Assembly: GCF_014541205.1 (NCBI RefSeq)
Contig: NZ_CP061280.1
Span: forward strand, 1,256,798 to 1,320,797
Source: Mannheimia bovis
GTDB lineage: Bacteria > Pseudomonadota > Gammaproteobacteria > Enterobacterales > Pasteurellaceae
Length of the DNA stretch: 64,000 nt
Direction of reading: 5' to 3'
Shown here: positions 44,812 to 54,106 of the stretch, piece after piece
Position numbering within the stretch: the stretch's first letter is position 1
Layout of the letters: the number at the start of each line of letters is the position of its first letter
Notes under the pieces: generated by a model
The model's input: only the letters and a program-made list of their open reading frames with translations
Told to the model about the DNA's origin: nothing
The model's database searches: none
Made by a program: the position numbers and the translations under genes

Positions 44812-45480
44812 TTAAAGGCCCTCCACCACCTCTTTAAGCAGAGAATACGATTTCAACTGCTTTTCCTCATCAAAAATATAGTTAATCGCAATCAGCTCAT
44901 CGGCTTGATATTTTGCTTGGAACCCAATCAGTTGGGCTTTTATGCTCACTTTGTCGCCGATTAAAGAGGCATTCATCATCGAATTTGCCGCATATTTCTC
45001 TTGGATTGTCCAAAGGGCATCCATATCCGGTACGGGCGGTTGCATACCACGAGAGACGCCACGGACTAAATCCCAAAACAGTTGCTGTTGGGTGCTGGCG
45101 AGAAAGTGGGCTTCTTCTTGGCTGTCTGCCACCAACACGTTATTACAAATCATCACATAAGGCTGATCTAACACGGTAGAAGGCTTAAATTCATTGCGAT
45201 AAATCTCTACCGCCATCTCCAACATTCTCGGGGCGAAATGGGCGGCAAAGGCATACGGCAAGCCTAAACGTCCGGCAAGAAAGACACTTTCAGTGCTTGA
45301 ACCTAAGATATAAAGGGGGACGTTCAAGCCTAAGGCGGGATAGACTCTGACTTCACCTTGACCTTGGACGTCACCAAAATAGCGTTGTAGTTCGAGAATA
45401 TCCCCCTCAAATTCTTGCGACACATCTCGTTGCCCACGACGAAGGGCTAATGCCGTCATCGGGTCGGTACCGGGGGCACG
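44812..45480 (-). pseudogene. Truncated LLM-class flavin-dependent oxidoreductase
   Basis: About 223 codons of a luciferase-like (YhbW-type) monooxygenase, missing the N-terminal third. In-frame sequence starts RAPGTDPMTALALRRGQ, which in whole proteins lies around residue 105, and a stop (TAG) precedes it. The rest is intact: VPLYILGSSTESVFLAGRLG and VLVADSQEEAHFLAS are typical. The break is at about 45480. To the right, 45481-45540 on the plus strand reads as the end of an unrelated frame (LDRWLLDVLGEIIEGMMAE and stop) that I cannot identify, so this is a recombination joint. It lies next to the defence cassette. Confidence 0.82.
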
Positions 45481-45540
45481 CTAGATCGCTGGTTGCTAGA
45501 TGTATTGGGGGAAATTATTGAAGGAATGATGGCTGAATAA

Positions 45541-45690
45541 TTAGTACAAAACAATCAATAACATCATTGACTAATTTATAACCACCTCTTATCCAACACA
45601 AACAAAGCCTTGCATTGCAAGGATTTAATGCACTTATTCTAAGTTAATTTTCCATTCACTCATACAGTTATCTCCAGACGATGTGAATAA
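45541..45690. other. Non-coding gap with no recognised element
   Basis: Between the joint at 45480-45540 and the ABC membrane gene I see no gene, tRNA, repeat family member or terminator. A short peptide-like frame on the minus strand near 45600-45665 (SEWKINLE and stop) may be a mobile-element scar, but I cannot support this. Confidence 0.4.
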
Positions 45691-46539
45691 CTACACTTCC
45701 ACCCGTTTGCCAATATCGTTCAGTTCGGAAAACTTTTCGACCAATCTTGGCATATCGTCAAGAGAAAAGGCGAGCGACCAAAGGTAGGTTATCACGGCAT
45801 AAATATGCCCTGCGGTCACCTTGTCGTTTAGGCTTAACATTGCCAATGCCGAGCCGAACAGTAGGCAGAGTGAAATGCCGATCAGCAAGAAACTTAATGC
45901 TTCACGGTTGGAAATTGCAATGCGGAGTTTTGCCAATAAGCCGTAATGCTTGGTTAAGCCGTGATTTGAGCCTTGTTCAATCACGGAAACTTCGTTTTCT
46001 AAGCGGTTGTTTAATTTGAAGTAAAGCCGATCATTGATTTTCGCATAATGTGGCAAGGCAAGCCCCCAGCCGAGTAGCACGAAAAAGGCGAGTAAGCCTG
46101 TCCAAAATTCAATAATCATCAACATTACAACCGAGCCAACAATGTTGAAAACAGAGGTAATCAACATCGGCAAATGCTCTTCAAAAAAATCGACAAACTG
46201 ACGGGAAAGCGTGGCGTGTGCCACTGCCGATGAGGTTGAGCCTTTGCGTTTTTGGTTCAACACGGCATTTACCGCTAAATCGGCATAAATTCGCACGAAA
46301 ACCCGTGTATCGACCGCACGGCGAGCTGAGCCAACCGCCCAAATAGCAAACACCATTACCGCATAAATCAACGCCAGCCACACATCGTGGCTTAACACCG
46401 CATTCACCGCAAGGCTACCCACCAACGGATAGAGCAACAGCAGTAAATTTTCTGTGGCAACCAGTGAAAACGTGGTGGCTAATTTTTTGCGATGATCGAG
46501 GGCGATTTGTTTTAAAGTGCTGAATACATTGATTTCCAT
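45691..46539 (-). CDS. Stand-alone ABC transporter six-helix membrane domain
   Basis: A 282-residue inner-membrane protein with six hydrophobic segments in the arrangement of an ABC exporter membrane domain but no ATPase domain. It belongs to the group of isolated ABC six-TM proteins. The N-terminal amphipathic stretch TLKQIALDHRKKLATTF is followed by paired helices. No ATP-binding gene is beside it. It is divergent from a MarR-type regulator at 46676 and its promoter sits inside a long inverted repeat, so it is probably the target of that regulator. The substrate is unknown. Confidence 0.75.
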   Translation of the reverse strand: MEINVFSTLKQIALDHRKKLATTFSLVATENLLLLLYPLVGSLAVNAVLSHDVWLALIYAVMVFAIWAVGSARRAVDTRVFVRIYADLAVNAVLNQKRKGSTSSAVAHATLSRQFVDFFEEHLPMLITSVFNIVGSVVMLMIIEFWTGLLAFFVLLGWGLALPHYAKINDRLYFKLNNRLENEVSVIEQGSNHGLTKHYGLLAKLRIAISNREALSFLLIGISLCLLFGSALAMLSLNDKVTAGHIYAVITYLWSLAFSLDDMPRLVEKFSELNDIGKRVEV

Positions 46540-46543
46540 AAAA

Positions 46544-46616
46544 TAGTCTTAAAATTTACTTAATTGCGGTGCATTATAGGATTTTAAAATGCAAAATCAA
46601 GTAAATTTTAGGACTA
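46544..46616. promoter_or_regulatory. Long inverted repeat in the ABC/MarR divergent promoter
   Basis: TAGTCTTAAAATTTACTT (46544-46561) and AAGTAAATTTTAGGACTA (46599-46616) are inverted with 17 of 18 matches, 37 bp apart. A minus-strand promoter lies between and over them: -35 TTGATT (complement of 46595-46600) and -10 TATAAT (complement of 46573-46578), spaced 16 bp. This is a strong candidate for a MarR-type operator pair. Confidence 0.65.
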
Positions 46617-46675
46617 TATTGCCATTTTCATTTAACCTGCTACAATCTGCCAACATTCAACACTGGGGAAAAACG

Positions 46676-47122
46676 ATGTCCAATTTTGATGAATTAACCA
46701 AACACGTTGGTGAAATAGACGCTGTGGTGGATAACTGGATTGCCAAACTCGGCTTAACCTACAACCATTTTGCCGTATTGCACACCCTTGCCAAACAGCC
46801 GAACGGTTGCACGCAAAAGCAGATTGCAGAGGAATGGTATTTACCGAAGCAGACAGTGTTTAATATCTGCAAAGAGTATCGGGAAAAAGGCTGGATTGAA
46901 TTTGCCGAAAGTGAAAGTGATAAACGTGAGCGGATTTTGCTTTTAACCGAACAGGGGAAAGCTCAGGCTATGCCGATAAAAATGGCAACTGAGGAAATTT
47001 TTACCCGAGCTTTTGAGCGTTTGGGAGCCAAAAAAACGGAGCAGCTTTTTAAATTAATGGCGGAATTGGGGGATATTTGCCAAGAAGAAATAAAATTGCA
47101 TAGTGAAATAGCAAAAAGTTAG
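46676..47122 (+). CDS. MarR-family transcriptional regulator
   Basis: A protein of 148 residues (ATG at 46676) with the winged helix-turn-helix of the MarR family: LTYNHFAVLHTLAKQPNGCT, the recognition helix EWYLPKQTVFNICKEY, and a wing with SDKRERILLLTEQGK (the classic D-R motif). GGGG lies before this ATG; the open frame extends to 46589, but that part covers the operator region and is not protein-like. It likely represses itself and the divergent ABC membrane gene through the inverted repeat at 46544-46616. The inducer is unknown. Confidence 0.88.
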   Translation: MSNFDELTKHVGEIDAVVDNWIAKLGLTYNHFAVLHTLAKQPNGCTQKQIAEEWYLPKQTVFNICKEYREKGWIEFAESESDKRERILLLTEQGKAQAMPIKMATEEIFTRAFERLGAKKTEQLFKLMAELGDICQEEIKLHSEIAKS

Positions 47123-47248
47123 GCATCCTAGTTCAGAGGATTAAGTAGCATAGCTACTTGTTTCTCTTTGCAAAACCTTGTATTTCAAGTACAATTCTCC
47201 GATTAATTTTTCGATAAACAAACAACAAAACAGGACATTAACTGCCCG

Positions 47249-49048
47249 ATGAAAATGCAAAATATTCGTAACTTTTCGATTATCGCCCATATTGACCACG
47301 GTAAATCGACTTTATCAGACCGCCTAATTCAAACTTGTGGCGGCTTATCAGACCGTGAGATGGAAGCTCAGGTGTTAGATTCAATGGATCTTGAGCGTGA
47401 ACGTGGAATTACCATTAAAGCACAAAGTGTAACCTTAAATTATAAAGCGAAAGACGGTGAAACTTATCAGCTTAACTTTATCGACACCCCGGGGCATGTG
47501 GATTTCTCTTATGAAGTTTCTCGTTCACTAGCCGCTTGTGAAGGGGCGTTGTTGGTTGTTGATGCAGGGCAGGGGGTTGAGGCTCAAACCTTAGCTAACT
47601 GCTATACCGCAATCGAAATGGATTTGGAAGTAGTGCCGATTTTAAACAAAATCGACTTACCGGCTGCTGAGCCTGAGCGTGTGGCAGAAGAGATCGAAGA
47701 TATTGTGGGTATTGATGCGATTGATGCGGTTCGTTGTTCGGCTAAAACCGGTTTAGGGATTGAAGATGTTTTAGAAGAAATCGTGAAGAAAATCCCTGCA
47801 CCGGAAGGCGAGCCTGAAGCACCATTACAAGCCTTGATTATCGACTCTTGGTTCGACAACTATTTAGGCGTGGTCTCTTTGGTGCGTGTGAAAAACGGCG
47901 TACTGAAAAAAGGCGACAAAATCAAAGTGATGAGTACAGGGCAATCTTATAATGTAGATCGTCTTGGTATTTTTACCCCGAAACAAGTAGATACTACTGA
48001 ACTGAAAACAGGCGAAGTAGGTTGGGTTGTGTGTGCAATTAAAGATATTTTAGGTGCTCCAGTAGGGGATACATTAACCCATCACCACAATTCAGCTACG
48101 GAAGTATTACCTGGATTTAAGAAAGTAAAACCGCAGGTTTACGCTGGTTTATTCCCGATTTCATCAGATGATTATGAAGCGTTCCGTGATGCTTTAGGAA
48201 AATTAAGTCTAAACGATGCATCATTATTCTATGAACCAGAAACCTCGAGTGCATTAGGCTTTGGTTTCCGTTGCGGCTTCTTAGGCTTGCTGCATATGGA
48301 AATTATCCAAGAGCGTTTAGAGCGTGAATACGATCTGGATTTGATCACCACCGCCCCAACGGTAGTCTATGAAGTGGTGCAAACAGATGGCGAAACAATC
48401 TATGTAGATAGCCCATCAAAACTACCAGCTATCAATAATATTGCAGAAATCTGTGAGCCGATTGCAGAGTGTAATATGCTTGTGCCGCAAGAGTTCTTAG
48501 GCAATGTGATTACTCTTTGTGTGGAAAAACGTGGCGTACAGACCAATATGGTGTACCACGGCAATCAAATCGCTTTAACCTATGAGATCCCAATGGGCGA
48601 AGTAGTGTTAGATTTCTTCGACCGCTTAAAATCCACCTCGCGTGGTTATGCCTCATTGGATTACGGTTTCAAACGTTTCCAAACAGCTGATATGGTGCGT
48701 GTGGATATTATGATCAACGGCGAGCGTGTGGATGCGTTGGCGATTATCGTTCATCGTGCAAATGCGGCTTATCGTGGACGTGAGCTAGTGGAAAAAATGC
48801 GTGAGTTGATTCCACGCCAACAATTTGATATTGCGATCCAAGCAGCAATCGGTAACCACGTTATTGCTCGTTCAACGGTAAAACAATTGCGTAAAAACGT
48901 ATTGGCGAAATGTTACGGTGGTGACGTAAGCCGTAAGAAAAAACTTCTACAGAAACAAAAAGAGGGTAAAAAACGAATGAAATCTCTCGGTAACGTAGAA
49001 GTACCACAAGAAGCGTTTTTAGCGATTCTTCACGTTGGAAAAGATTAA
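47249..49048 (+). CDS. lepA: Elongation factor 4 (LepA)
   Basis: A 599-residue translational GTPase that back-translocates or remodels the ribosome. The GTPase motifs are AHIDHGKST (G1), RERGITI (G2 region), DTPGHVD (G3) and NKID (G4). The C-terminal LepA-specific domain (from about residue 490) is present, with the basic [18 protein letters not shown] segment. The second codon-pair could give a start at 47255. It begins the core run lepA-lepB-rnc-era-recO. A REP-like palindrome and an uptake sequence lie in the gap to lepB. Confidence 0.96.
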   Translation: MKMQNIRNFSIIAHIDHGKSTLSDRLIQTCGGLSDREMEAQVLDSMDLERERGITIKAQSVTLNYKAKDGETYQLNFIDTPGHVDFSYEVSRSLAACEGALLVVDAGQGVEAQTLANCYTAIEMDLEVVPILNKIDLPAAEPERVAEEIEDIVGIDAIDAVRCSAKTGLGIEDVLEEIVKKIPAPEGEPEAPLQALIIDSWFDNYLGVVSLVRVKNGVLKKGDKIKVMSTGQSYNVDRLGIFTPKQVDTTELKTGEVGWVVCAIKDILGAPVGDTLTHHHNSATEVLPGFKKVKPQVYAGLFPISSDDYEAFRDALGKLSLNDASLFYEPETSSALGFGFRCGFLGLLHMEIIQERLEREYDLDLITTAPTVVYEVVQTDGETIYVDSPSKLPAINNIAEICEPIAECNMLVPQEFLGNVITLCVEKRGVQTNMVYHGNQIALTYEIPMGEVVLDFFDRLKSTSRGYASLDYGFKRFQTADMVRVDIMINGERVDALAIIVHRANAAYRGRELVEKMRELIPRQQFDIAIQAAIGNHVIARSTVKQLRKNVLAKCYGGDVSRKKKLLQKQKEGKKRMKSLGNVEVPQEAFLAILHVGKD

Positions 49049-49116
49049 TTTGTAAAATTAATGCGGAATTAGACCGCTTGCAAGCGGTCATATTTTTAAA
49101 CAATTTCGCAAAACCC

Positions 49117-49144
49117 GTAAGGGCGAAGTGTAATTCGCCTTTAC
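49117..49144. repeat. REP-like palindrome between lepA and lepB
   Basis: GTAAGGGCGAAGTGTAATTC continuing to GCCTTTAC, a copy of the TAGGGGCG family. A USS (CAAGCGGTC) lies 30 bp upstream. Confidence 0.6.
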
Positions 49145-49163
49145 AATATAGAGAGGAAATCAA

Positions 49164-50123
49164 ATGGCACAATTTATGCCGATTATTTTTCTAGGCATTA
49201 TTTATGGAATTTGGAAATGGCTTGACTCGATGCAACTACCAAATACCATCTCGATTATTTTAGTTGCCTTAGTCATTATTTGTGGAGGATTTTGGGCATT
49301 TTACAAATTCAGTGCTGACCCAAGACGCAAAAAAGCTATTGCATTACAGCAAAAGCGACTAGGTAGAGAATTAACCGAAGAGGAAATTGCTGAAATTCAA
49401 CCAAAATCAGCTGTAGGCGAATTTTTTGCTTCGCTTTTCGGCATTTTGTTCTTTGTTACCGTACTCCGCTCATTTCTATTTGAGCCATTCCAAATTCCAA
49501 GCGGTTCAATGGAGCCAACGTTACGTGTGGGCGATTTTTTAGTGGTGAATAAATTTAGCTACGGCATTAAAGATCCGATTTGGCAAAATACTTTAATTAA
49601 AACCGGCAAGCCGGAGCGTGGTGATGTCATTGTGTTTAAAGCACCTGCACAACCGCACATTGATTATATTAAACGTGTGGTTGCAGTAGGAGGCGATAAA
49701 CTTAAATATGACTTTGCAACTCAACAATTAACGGTTACCAAAGCAAATGGTGAAACTAAGGTCTTTGAATACAGTGAAGGCAAGCCAAACCCTGAATTTT
49801 TCTATCACGGTGAAATGCAAGTAGAACGTACCGAAAAAGGCGATGTTACGCATCAAATTTTAAATCACCCGATGGCATTTAACTATGCTCCTTATTTCTA
49901 CAAGCAAGAAGGTCAAACAGAAGGCGAGTGGATTGTGCCAGAAGGAAATTACTTTGTAATGGGCGATAACCGTGATAACAGTGAAGACAGCCGTTTCTGG
50001 GGATTTGTACCGGAGAAAAATATTGTAGGTAAAGCAACCTTTATCTGGCTCAGCCTAGATAAAAAAGCAAATGAATTCCCAACAGGGCTTCGTTTCTCTA
50101 GAATGTTTACCACTATTCAATAA
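49164..50123 (+). CDS. lepB: Signal peptidase I
   Basis: An inner-membrane serine protease that cleaves signal peptides of exported proteins. It has N-terminal membrane segments (about residues 2-18, 23-43 and 85-105), a cytoplasmic loop with [15 protein letters not shown], and then the periplasmic catalytic domain with the serine in [14 protein letters not shown] and the lysine in [13 protein letters not shown] box with [14 protein letters not shown] completes the family pattern. AGAGGAAA precedes the ATG. It is next to lepA as in most gammaproteobacteria. Confidence 0.96.
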   Translation: MAQFMPIIFLGIIYGIWKWLDSMQLPNTISIILVALVIICGGFWAFYKFSADPRRKKAIALQQKRLGRELTEEEIAEIQPKSAVGEFFASLFGILFFVTVLRSFLFEPFQIPSGSMEPTLRVGDFLVVNKFSYGIKDPIWQNTLIKTGKPERGDVIVFKAPAQPHIDYIKRVVAVGGDKLKYDFATQQLTVTKANGETKVFEYSEGKPNPEFFYHGEMQVERTEKGDVTHQILNHPMAFNYAPYFYKQEGQTEGEWIVPEGNYFVMGDNRDNSEDSRFWGFVPEKNIVGKATFIWLSLDKKANEFPTGLRFSRMFTTIQ

Positions 50124-50129
50124 TGTCGT

Positions 50130-50156
50130 GTAGGGGCGAATTACAATTCGCCCCTA
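50130..50156. repeat. REP-like palindrome between lepB and rnc
   Basis: The most perfect copy: TAGGGGCGAATT / AATTCGCCCCTA around a 2-nt centre (50131-50156), placed 7 bp after the lepB stop. Confidence 0.7.
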
Positions 50157-50179
50157 AGTCTTTAATAAATAAAGAATTT

Positions 50180-50854
50180 ATGCAATTAGAACGATTACAG
50201 AAAAAATTAGGTTATCAATTTCATAACCTTGATTACCTCACTCAAGCCCTCACACACCGCAGTGCGGCGGCAAAAAATAATGAACGCCTTGAATTTTTAG
50301 GCGATTCGATTTTAAATTTTACTATCGGCAAAGCGTTATACGATAAATTCCCTAAAGCGAACGAGGGAGAATTAAGCCGTATGCGGGCAACGCTGGTGCG
50401 TGAACAAACCTTAGCCATTATTGCCCGTAAATTTGATTTAGGCGAATATCTAAAATTAGGTCCCGGTGAGTTAAAAAGTGGCGGACATCGCCGAGAATCT
50501 ATTTTATCGGACTGTGTAGAAGCCATAATTGCAGCTATCTATTTAGATCAGGATATGGATCAGGCAATGGCAAAAGTGATGGATTGGTATGCGGATTTAT
50601 TAAAAGAAATCAGCCCAGATGATTCACAAAAAGACCCAAAAACCCGCCTGCAAGAGTTTTTACAAGGCAGAAGATTGCCCTTGCCTGAATATGATGTATT
50701 AGATATTAAAGGCGAAGCCCACAACCAAACTTTCAGTGTTACTTGCAAAGTGATCAATCTCGATGAAATTTTTATCGGCACCGGCACGAGTCGCCGTAAA
50801 GCCGAACAAAACGCAGCAGAAAAAGTATTAGCGGTAATTAAAACAAAGAAATAA
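50180..50854 (+). CDS. rnc: Ribonuclease III
   Basis: Cleaves double-stranded RNA in rRNA processing and in mRNA control. It has 224 residues from the ATG at 50180; the longer frame from 50123 covers the palindromic repeat and is not protein-like. The catalytic block [13 protein letters not shown] (about residues 36-48) and the [14 protein letters not shown] segment carry the acidic residues. A C-terminal dsRNA-binding domain begins near [13 protein letters not shown]. It is followed by a hairpin repeat and then era. Confidence 0.95.
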   Translation: MQLERLQKKLGYQFHNLDYLTQALTHRSAAAKNNERLEFLGDSILNFTIGKALYDKFPKANEGELSRMRATLVREQTLAIIARKFDLGEYLKLGPGELKSGGHRRESILSDCVEAIIAAIYLDQDMDQAMAKVMDWYADLLKEISPDDSQKDPKTRLQEFLQGRRLPLPEYDVLDIKGEAHNQTFSVTCKVINLDEIFIGTGTSRRKAEQNAAEKVLAVIKTKK

Positions 50855-50860
50855 CGAATT

Positions 50861-50881
50861 CCCTTCTTTCTAAAGAAGGGG
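50861..50881. repeat. Hairpin repeat of the second family (rnc-era gap)
   Basis: CCCTTCTTT / AAAGAAGGG around a 2-nt centre, then GATC. It resembles the copies at 51873 and 51979. Confidence 0.55.
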
Positions 50882-50903
50882 ATCTATATGAAAGGAAAAC
50901 CAA

Positions 50904-51821
50904 ATGACAGAACAAAACCAAATCCCAACCAAAACCTACTGTGGCTTTATTGCCATTGTTGGTCGCCCGAATGTTGGGAAATCGACTTTATTAAACAAAA
51001 TTTTAGGGCAAAAAATTTCAATCACCTCACGCAAAGCACAAACTACTCGCCACCGTATTGTCGGTATTCACACTGAAGATCAATATCAAGCGATTTATGT
51101 GGATACTCCGGGGCTTCACATTGAAGAAAAACGTGCGATTAACCGCTTAATGAACCGTGCTGCAAGTTCAGCAATTGGCGATGTAGATTTAATCATTTTC
51201 GTAGTGGAAGGCACAAAATGGACTGATGATGATGAAATGGTGCTCAATAAACTGCGTGCTGCTAAAGCCCCTGTGCTACTTGCGATTAACAAAGTGGATA
51301 ACATCAAAGAGAAAGAAGAGCTACTGCCACATATTACCGAGCTTTCGCAGAAATTTGATTTTGCCGAAATTCTTCCAATTTCTGCTCAGCGTGGTAAAAA
51401 CGTCCATATTCTGCAAAAATTTGTACGTGAATCGTTACGCACGGGCGAGCATCATTTCCCTGAAGAGTATGTAACAGACCGTTCCCAACGCTTTATGGCA
51501 TCGGAAATTATCCGTGAAAAATTAATGCGTTTCACCGGCGAAGAATTGCCTTATTCGGTAACGGTAGAAATTGAACAATTTAAAATGAACGAGCGTGGTG
51601 TGTATGAGATCAATGGCTTAATTTTGGTTGAGCGTGATGGTCAGAAAAAAATGGTTATCGGTGCCGGCGGTCAAAAAATCAAAACCATTGGTATTGAAGC
51701 CCGTAAAGATATGGAACGCCTATTCGATAACCAAGTCCACCTTGAACTTTGGGTGAAAGTCAAAGCTGGTTGGGCTGATGATGAAAGAGCCTTGAGAAGT
51801 TTGGGGTATATGGAGGAGTAG
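50904..51821 (+). CDS. era: GTPase Era
   Basis: An essential GTPase in 30S ribosome maturation that binds the 3' end of 16S rRNA. The GTPase motifs are GRPNVGKST (residues 20-28), DTPGLH, and NKVD. The C-terminal KH domain includes [15 protein letters not shown]. Length is 305. AAGGAA lies just before the ATG; an overlapping frame upstream from 50888 is a shadow. It follows rnc as in other gammaproteobacteria. Confidence 0.96.
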   Translation: MTEQNQIPTKTYCGFIAIVGRPNVGKSTLLNKILGQKISITSRKAQTTRHRIVGIHTEDQYQAIYVDTPGLHIEEKRAINRLMNRAASSAIGDVDLIIFVVEGTKWTDDDEMVLNKLRAAKAPVLLAINKVDNIKEKEELLPHITELSQKFDFAEILPISAQRGKNVHILQKFVRESLRTGEHHFPEEYVTDRSQRFMASEIIREKLMRFTGEELPYSVTVEIEQFKMNERGVYEINGLILVERDGQKKMVIGAGGQKIKTIGIEARKDMERLFDNQVHLELWVKVKAGWADDERALRSLGYMEE

Positions 51822-51865
51822 GCTTTTTTAACTTTCATTCGTAAAGTTAAGATTGTATCAAATCT

Positions 51866-52015
51866 CCCCTAACCCCTCTTTTCTAAAGAGGGGGACTAGA
51901 TCCCCATAAATTTTAAATTCATCTTTCTACTTGAGTTGTTAAATAGGGAAATGACTTACAAATAGACTTTGTATGATCTCCCCTCTTTAGCAAAGAGGGG
52001 AGGGGGAGATTTGGC
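51866..52015. repeat. Two hairpin repeats in the era-recO gap
   Basis: The 228-bp gap contains CCCCTCTT...AAGAGGGG at 51873-51893 and CCCCTCTTT / AAAGAGGGG at 51980-52000, both set in a CTCCCC-rich context. They are in opposite-looking orientation and may form a larger structure across the gap. The rest of the gap is AT-rich with no gene. Confidence 0.55.
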
Positions 52016-52049
52016 AGAAGTATTACAGCCTCATAATTTATAAGACATT

Positions 52050-52772
52050 ATGACCACAGACCAATGGCAACGAGCCTTTGTGCTTCATCGCCGAGAATAT
52101 AGCGAAAGTAGCTTGCTTGTGGATTTCTTCACGGAACACCACGGGCGGATCACACTACTTGCTAAAGGAGCAAGGAGGGCTCGTTCGCCATTGAAAGCGG
52201 TGTTGCAGCCATTTACGCCATTGTTGTTGCGTTGGACGGGAAAAGGGGATCTGAAAACCCTCACTAAAGCAGAGCCGGCAGCACTTACTTTACCGATGGA
52301 AACAATCGCTCTTTATAGTGGTTTCTACATCAATGAAGTGCTTGCAAGAGTATTGGAAAATCAGACCGCTTACCCAGAGCTCTTTCAGCATTATTTACAT
52401 TGTATGACGGCACTTGCCACTCAAGATCGGGTTGAGCCTATTTTACGAACCTTTGAATTTCATACCCTCAAAGCATTAGGCTATGGGGTGGACTTTACCC
52501 ACTGTGCGGCAACAGGTTTACCGGTTGATCCGAATATGAGCTATCAATTCAGAGAAAATGAAGGCTTTATTGCTTCGCTACTGCAAAATAACCACAGCTT
52601 TTTAGGACGTGATTTGCTTGCTTTTTCTCAGCTCGATTTTTCAGAAAAAGCAACTCAACAAGCGGCGAAACGGTTTACCCGCATCGCATTAAAGCCTTAT
52701 TTAGGCTCTCAACCACTTAAAAGTCGAGAACTTTTTCAATCTATCTTACCTAATAAAGTGAAAAGCGGTTAG
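52050..52772 (+). CDS. recO: DNA repair protein RecO
   Basis: Works with RecF and RecR to load RecA on gapped DNA. A 240-residue protein with an N-terminal OB-fold part ([20 protein letters not shown]) and a helical C-terminal half with no zinc cysteines, as in gammaproteobacterial RecO. The [20 protein letters not shown] stretch is conserved. It is fifth in the lepA-lepB-rnc-era-recO order. The ribosome site is weak. Confidence 0.93.
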   Translation: MTTDQWQRAFVLHRREYSESSLLVDFFTEHHGRITLLAKGARRARSPLKAVLQPFTPLLLRWTGKGDLKTLTKAEPAALTLPMETIALYSGFYINEVLARVLENQTAYPELFQHYLHCMTALATQDRVEPILRTFEFHTLKALGYGVDFTHCAATGLPVDPNMSYQFRENEGFIASLLQNNHSFLGRDLLAFSQLDFSEKATQQAAKRFTRIALKPYLGSQPLKSRELFQSILPNKVKSG

Positions 52773-52847
52773 TTTTGTTAAATTTTTTGCAAATTTTCAG
52801 TAAAATATAACCGCTTGTAGCAATAACAATTATCTCAAGGAAATAAT

Positions 52848-54077
52848 ATGTCAAACCATCTTACCGAACACCGTTTTATCGATTTTCCTATTCACGCTAA
52901 TGTGCTCAATGCGTTGGATAGCAAAGGTTTTGAGTTCTGTACGCCTATTCAAGCGAAAACTTTCCCGATTACTTTAAAAGGTAACGATATTGCAGGACAA
53001 GCCCAAACAGGTACAGGAAAAACGCTTGCTTTTTTAATTGCGACCTTTAATCATCTACTAAATAACGAAATTGAAACGACAAAAAATCAACCTAGAGCCT
53101 TAATTCTCGCACCAACTCGTGAACTGGCAGTACAAATTGGGGCGGATGCACAGTTATTTTTACAACATTGCGATCTCAAACTCGCCCTTGCTTATGGTGG
53201 AGATGGATATGACAAGCAAGTGCAAGAAATTGAAAAAGGTGTGGATATTCTTGTTGGTACAACAGGGCGTGTAATTGATTACGTTAAACAAGGCATCATC
53301 AATTTAGACCAAATTCAAGTGATTGTGTTAGATGAGGCAGATCGTATGTTCGATCTTGGCTTTATTAAAGATATTCGTTATTTAATGCGAAAAGCTCCCA
53401 AACCTTCTGAGCGTTTAACTTTACTCTTTTCAGCAACCTTGTCTGCTAAAGTGCGTGAGCTTGCTTATGAAGATATGGATAATGCGGAATATATTGAGAT
53501 TGAACCGTTGCAGCGTACCGGTCATCGCATTAAAGAAGAGCTTTTCTATCCGTCTAATGAAGATAAAATGGCGTTATTGCTGACGTTGTTGGAAGAGGAG
53601 TGGCCGGAGCGTTGTATGATTTTTGCCAATACTAAACACAAGTGTGAGGAAATTTGGCAATACTTAGCAGCAGATGGGCATAGAGTTGGGATGCTAACGG
53701 GTGATATTCCACAGAAAAAACGCCTTTCTTTGCTCGATAATTTTACCAAAGGCAATTTAGATATTTTAGTCGTAACCGATGTTGCTGCTCGTGGATTGCA
53801 TATTCCGGATGTAACGCACGTTTTTAATTACGATTTGCCTGATGATAAAGAAGATTATGTTCATCGCATTGGTAGAACGGGGAGAGCAGGGGAAAGCGGG
53901 CATTCGATCAGCTTCGCTTGTGAGCGTTACGCAGTGAATTTACCGGCAATTGAAGAGTATATCGGACACCAAATTCCGGTAAGCCAATATGATAAACAGG
54001 CTTTATTGCCACTTCCGAAAATTAATCGTTCAAAGAGCAAAAATACCTTTGTAGCGAGAAGAAATGGATATAAATAA
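52848..54077 (+). CDS. rhlB: ATP-dependent RNA helicase RhlB
   Basis: A DEAD-box helicase that unwinds RNA for the degradosome. Motifs: QAQTGTGKT (I), PTREL (Ia), DEAD within [13 protein letters not shown] (II), SAT (III), and [11 protein letters not shown] (VI). The Q motif region matches RhlB ([14 protein letters not shown]). Length 409 is near the E. coli protein (421). CAAGGAAAT precedes the ATG. It is next to a HerA-like ATPase gene with a 29-bp gap. Confidence 0.93.
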   Translation: MSNHLTEHRFIDFPIHANVLNALDSKGFEFCTPIQAKTFPITLKGNDIAGQAQTGTGKTLAFLIATFNHLLNNEIETTKNQPRALILAPTRELAVQIGADAQLFLQHCDLKLALAYGGDGYDKQVQEIEKGVDILVGTTGRVIDYVKQGIINLDQIQVIVLDEADRMFDLGFIKDIRYLMRKAPKPSERLTLLFSATLSAKVRELAYEDMDNAEYIEIEPLQRTGHRIKEELFYPSNEDKMALLLTLLEEEWPERCMIFANTKHKCEEIWQYLAADGHRVGMLTGDIPQKKRLSLLDNFTKGNLDILVVTDVAARGLHIPDVTHVFNYDLPDDKEDYVHRIGRTGRAGESGHSISFACERYAVNLPAIEEYIGHQIPVSQYDKQALLPLPKINRSKSKNTFVARRNGYK

Positions 54078-54106
54078 TTAATCATTTTTAAAGAAGAGAA
54101 TTAAAT

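Noticed and set aside
38896-45690. Prophage or integrative element
   Set aside because: No integrase, structural phage gene, tRNA junction or flanking direct repeats seen; the cassette consists of two genes only.
45541-45690. Insertion-sequence end
   Set aside because: A short terminal-peptide-like frame is visible, but no inverted repeats or transposase residues could be recognised.
49164-52772. CRISPR array in the repeat-rich lepB-recO stretch
   Set aside because: The repeats are scattered inverted hairpins of differing sequence; no regular direct repeats with spacers exist here or elsewhere in the window.
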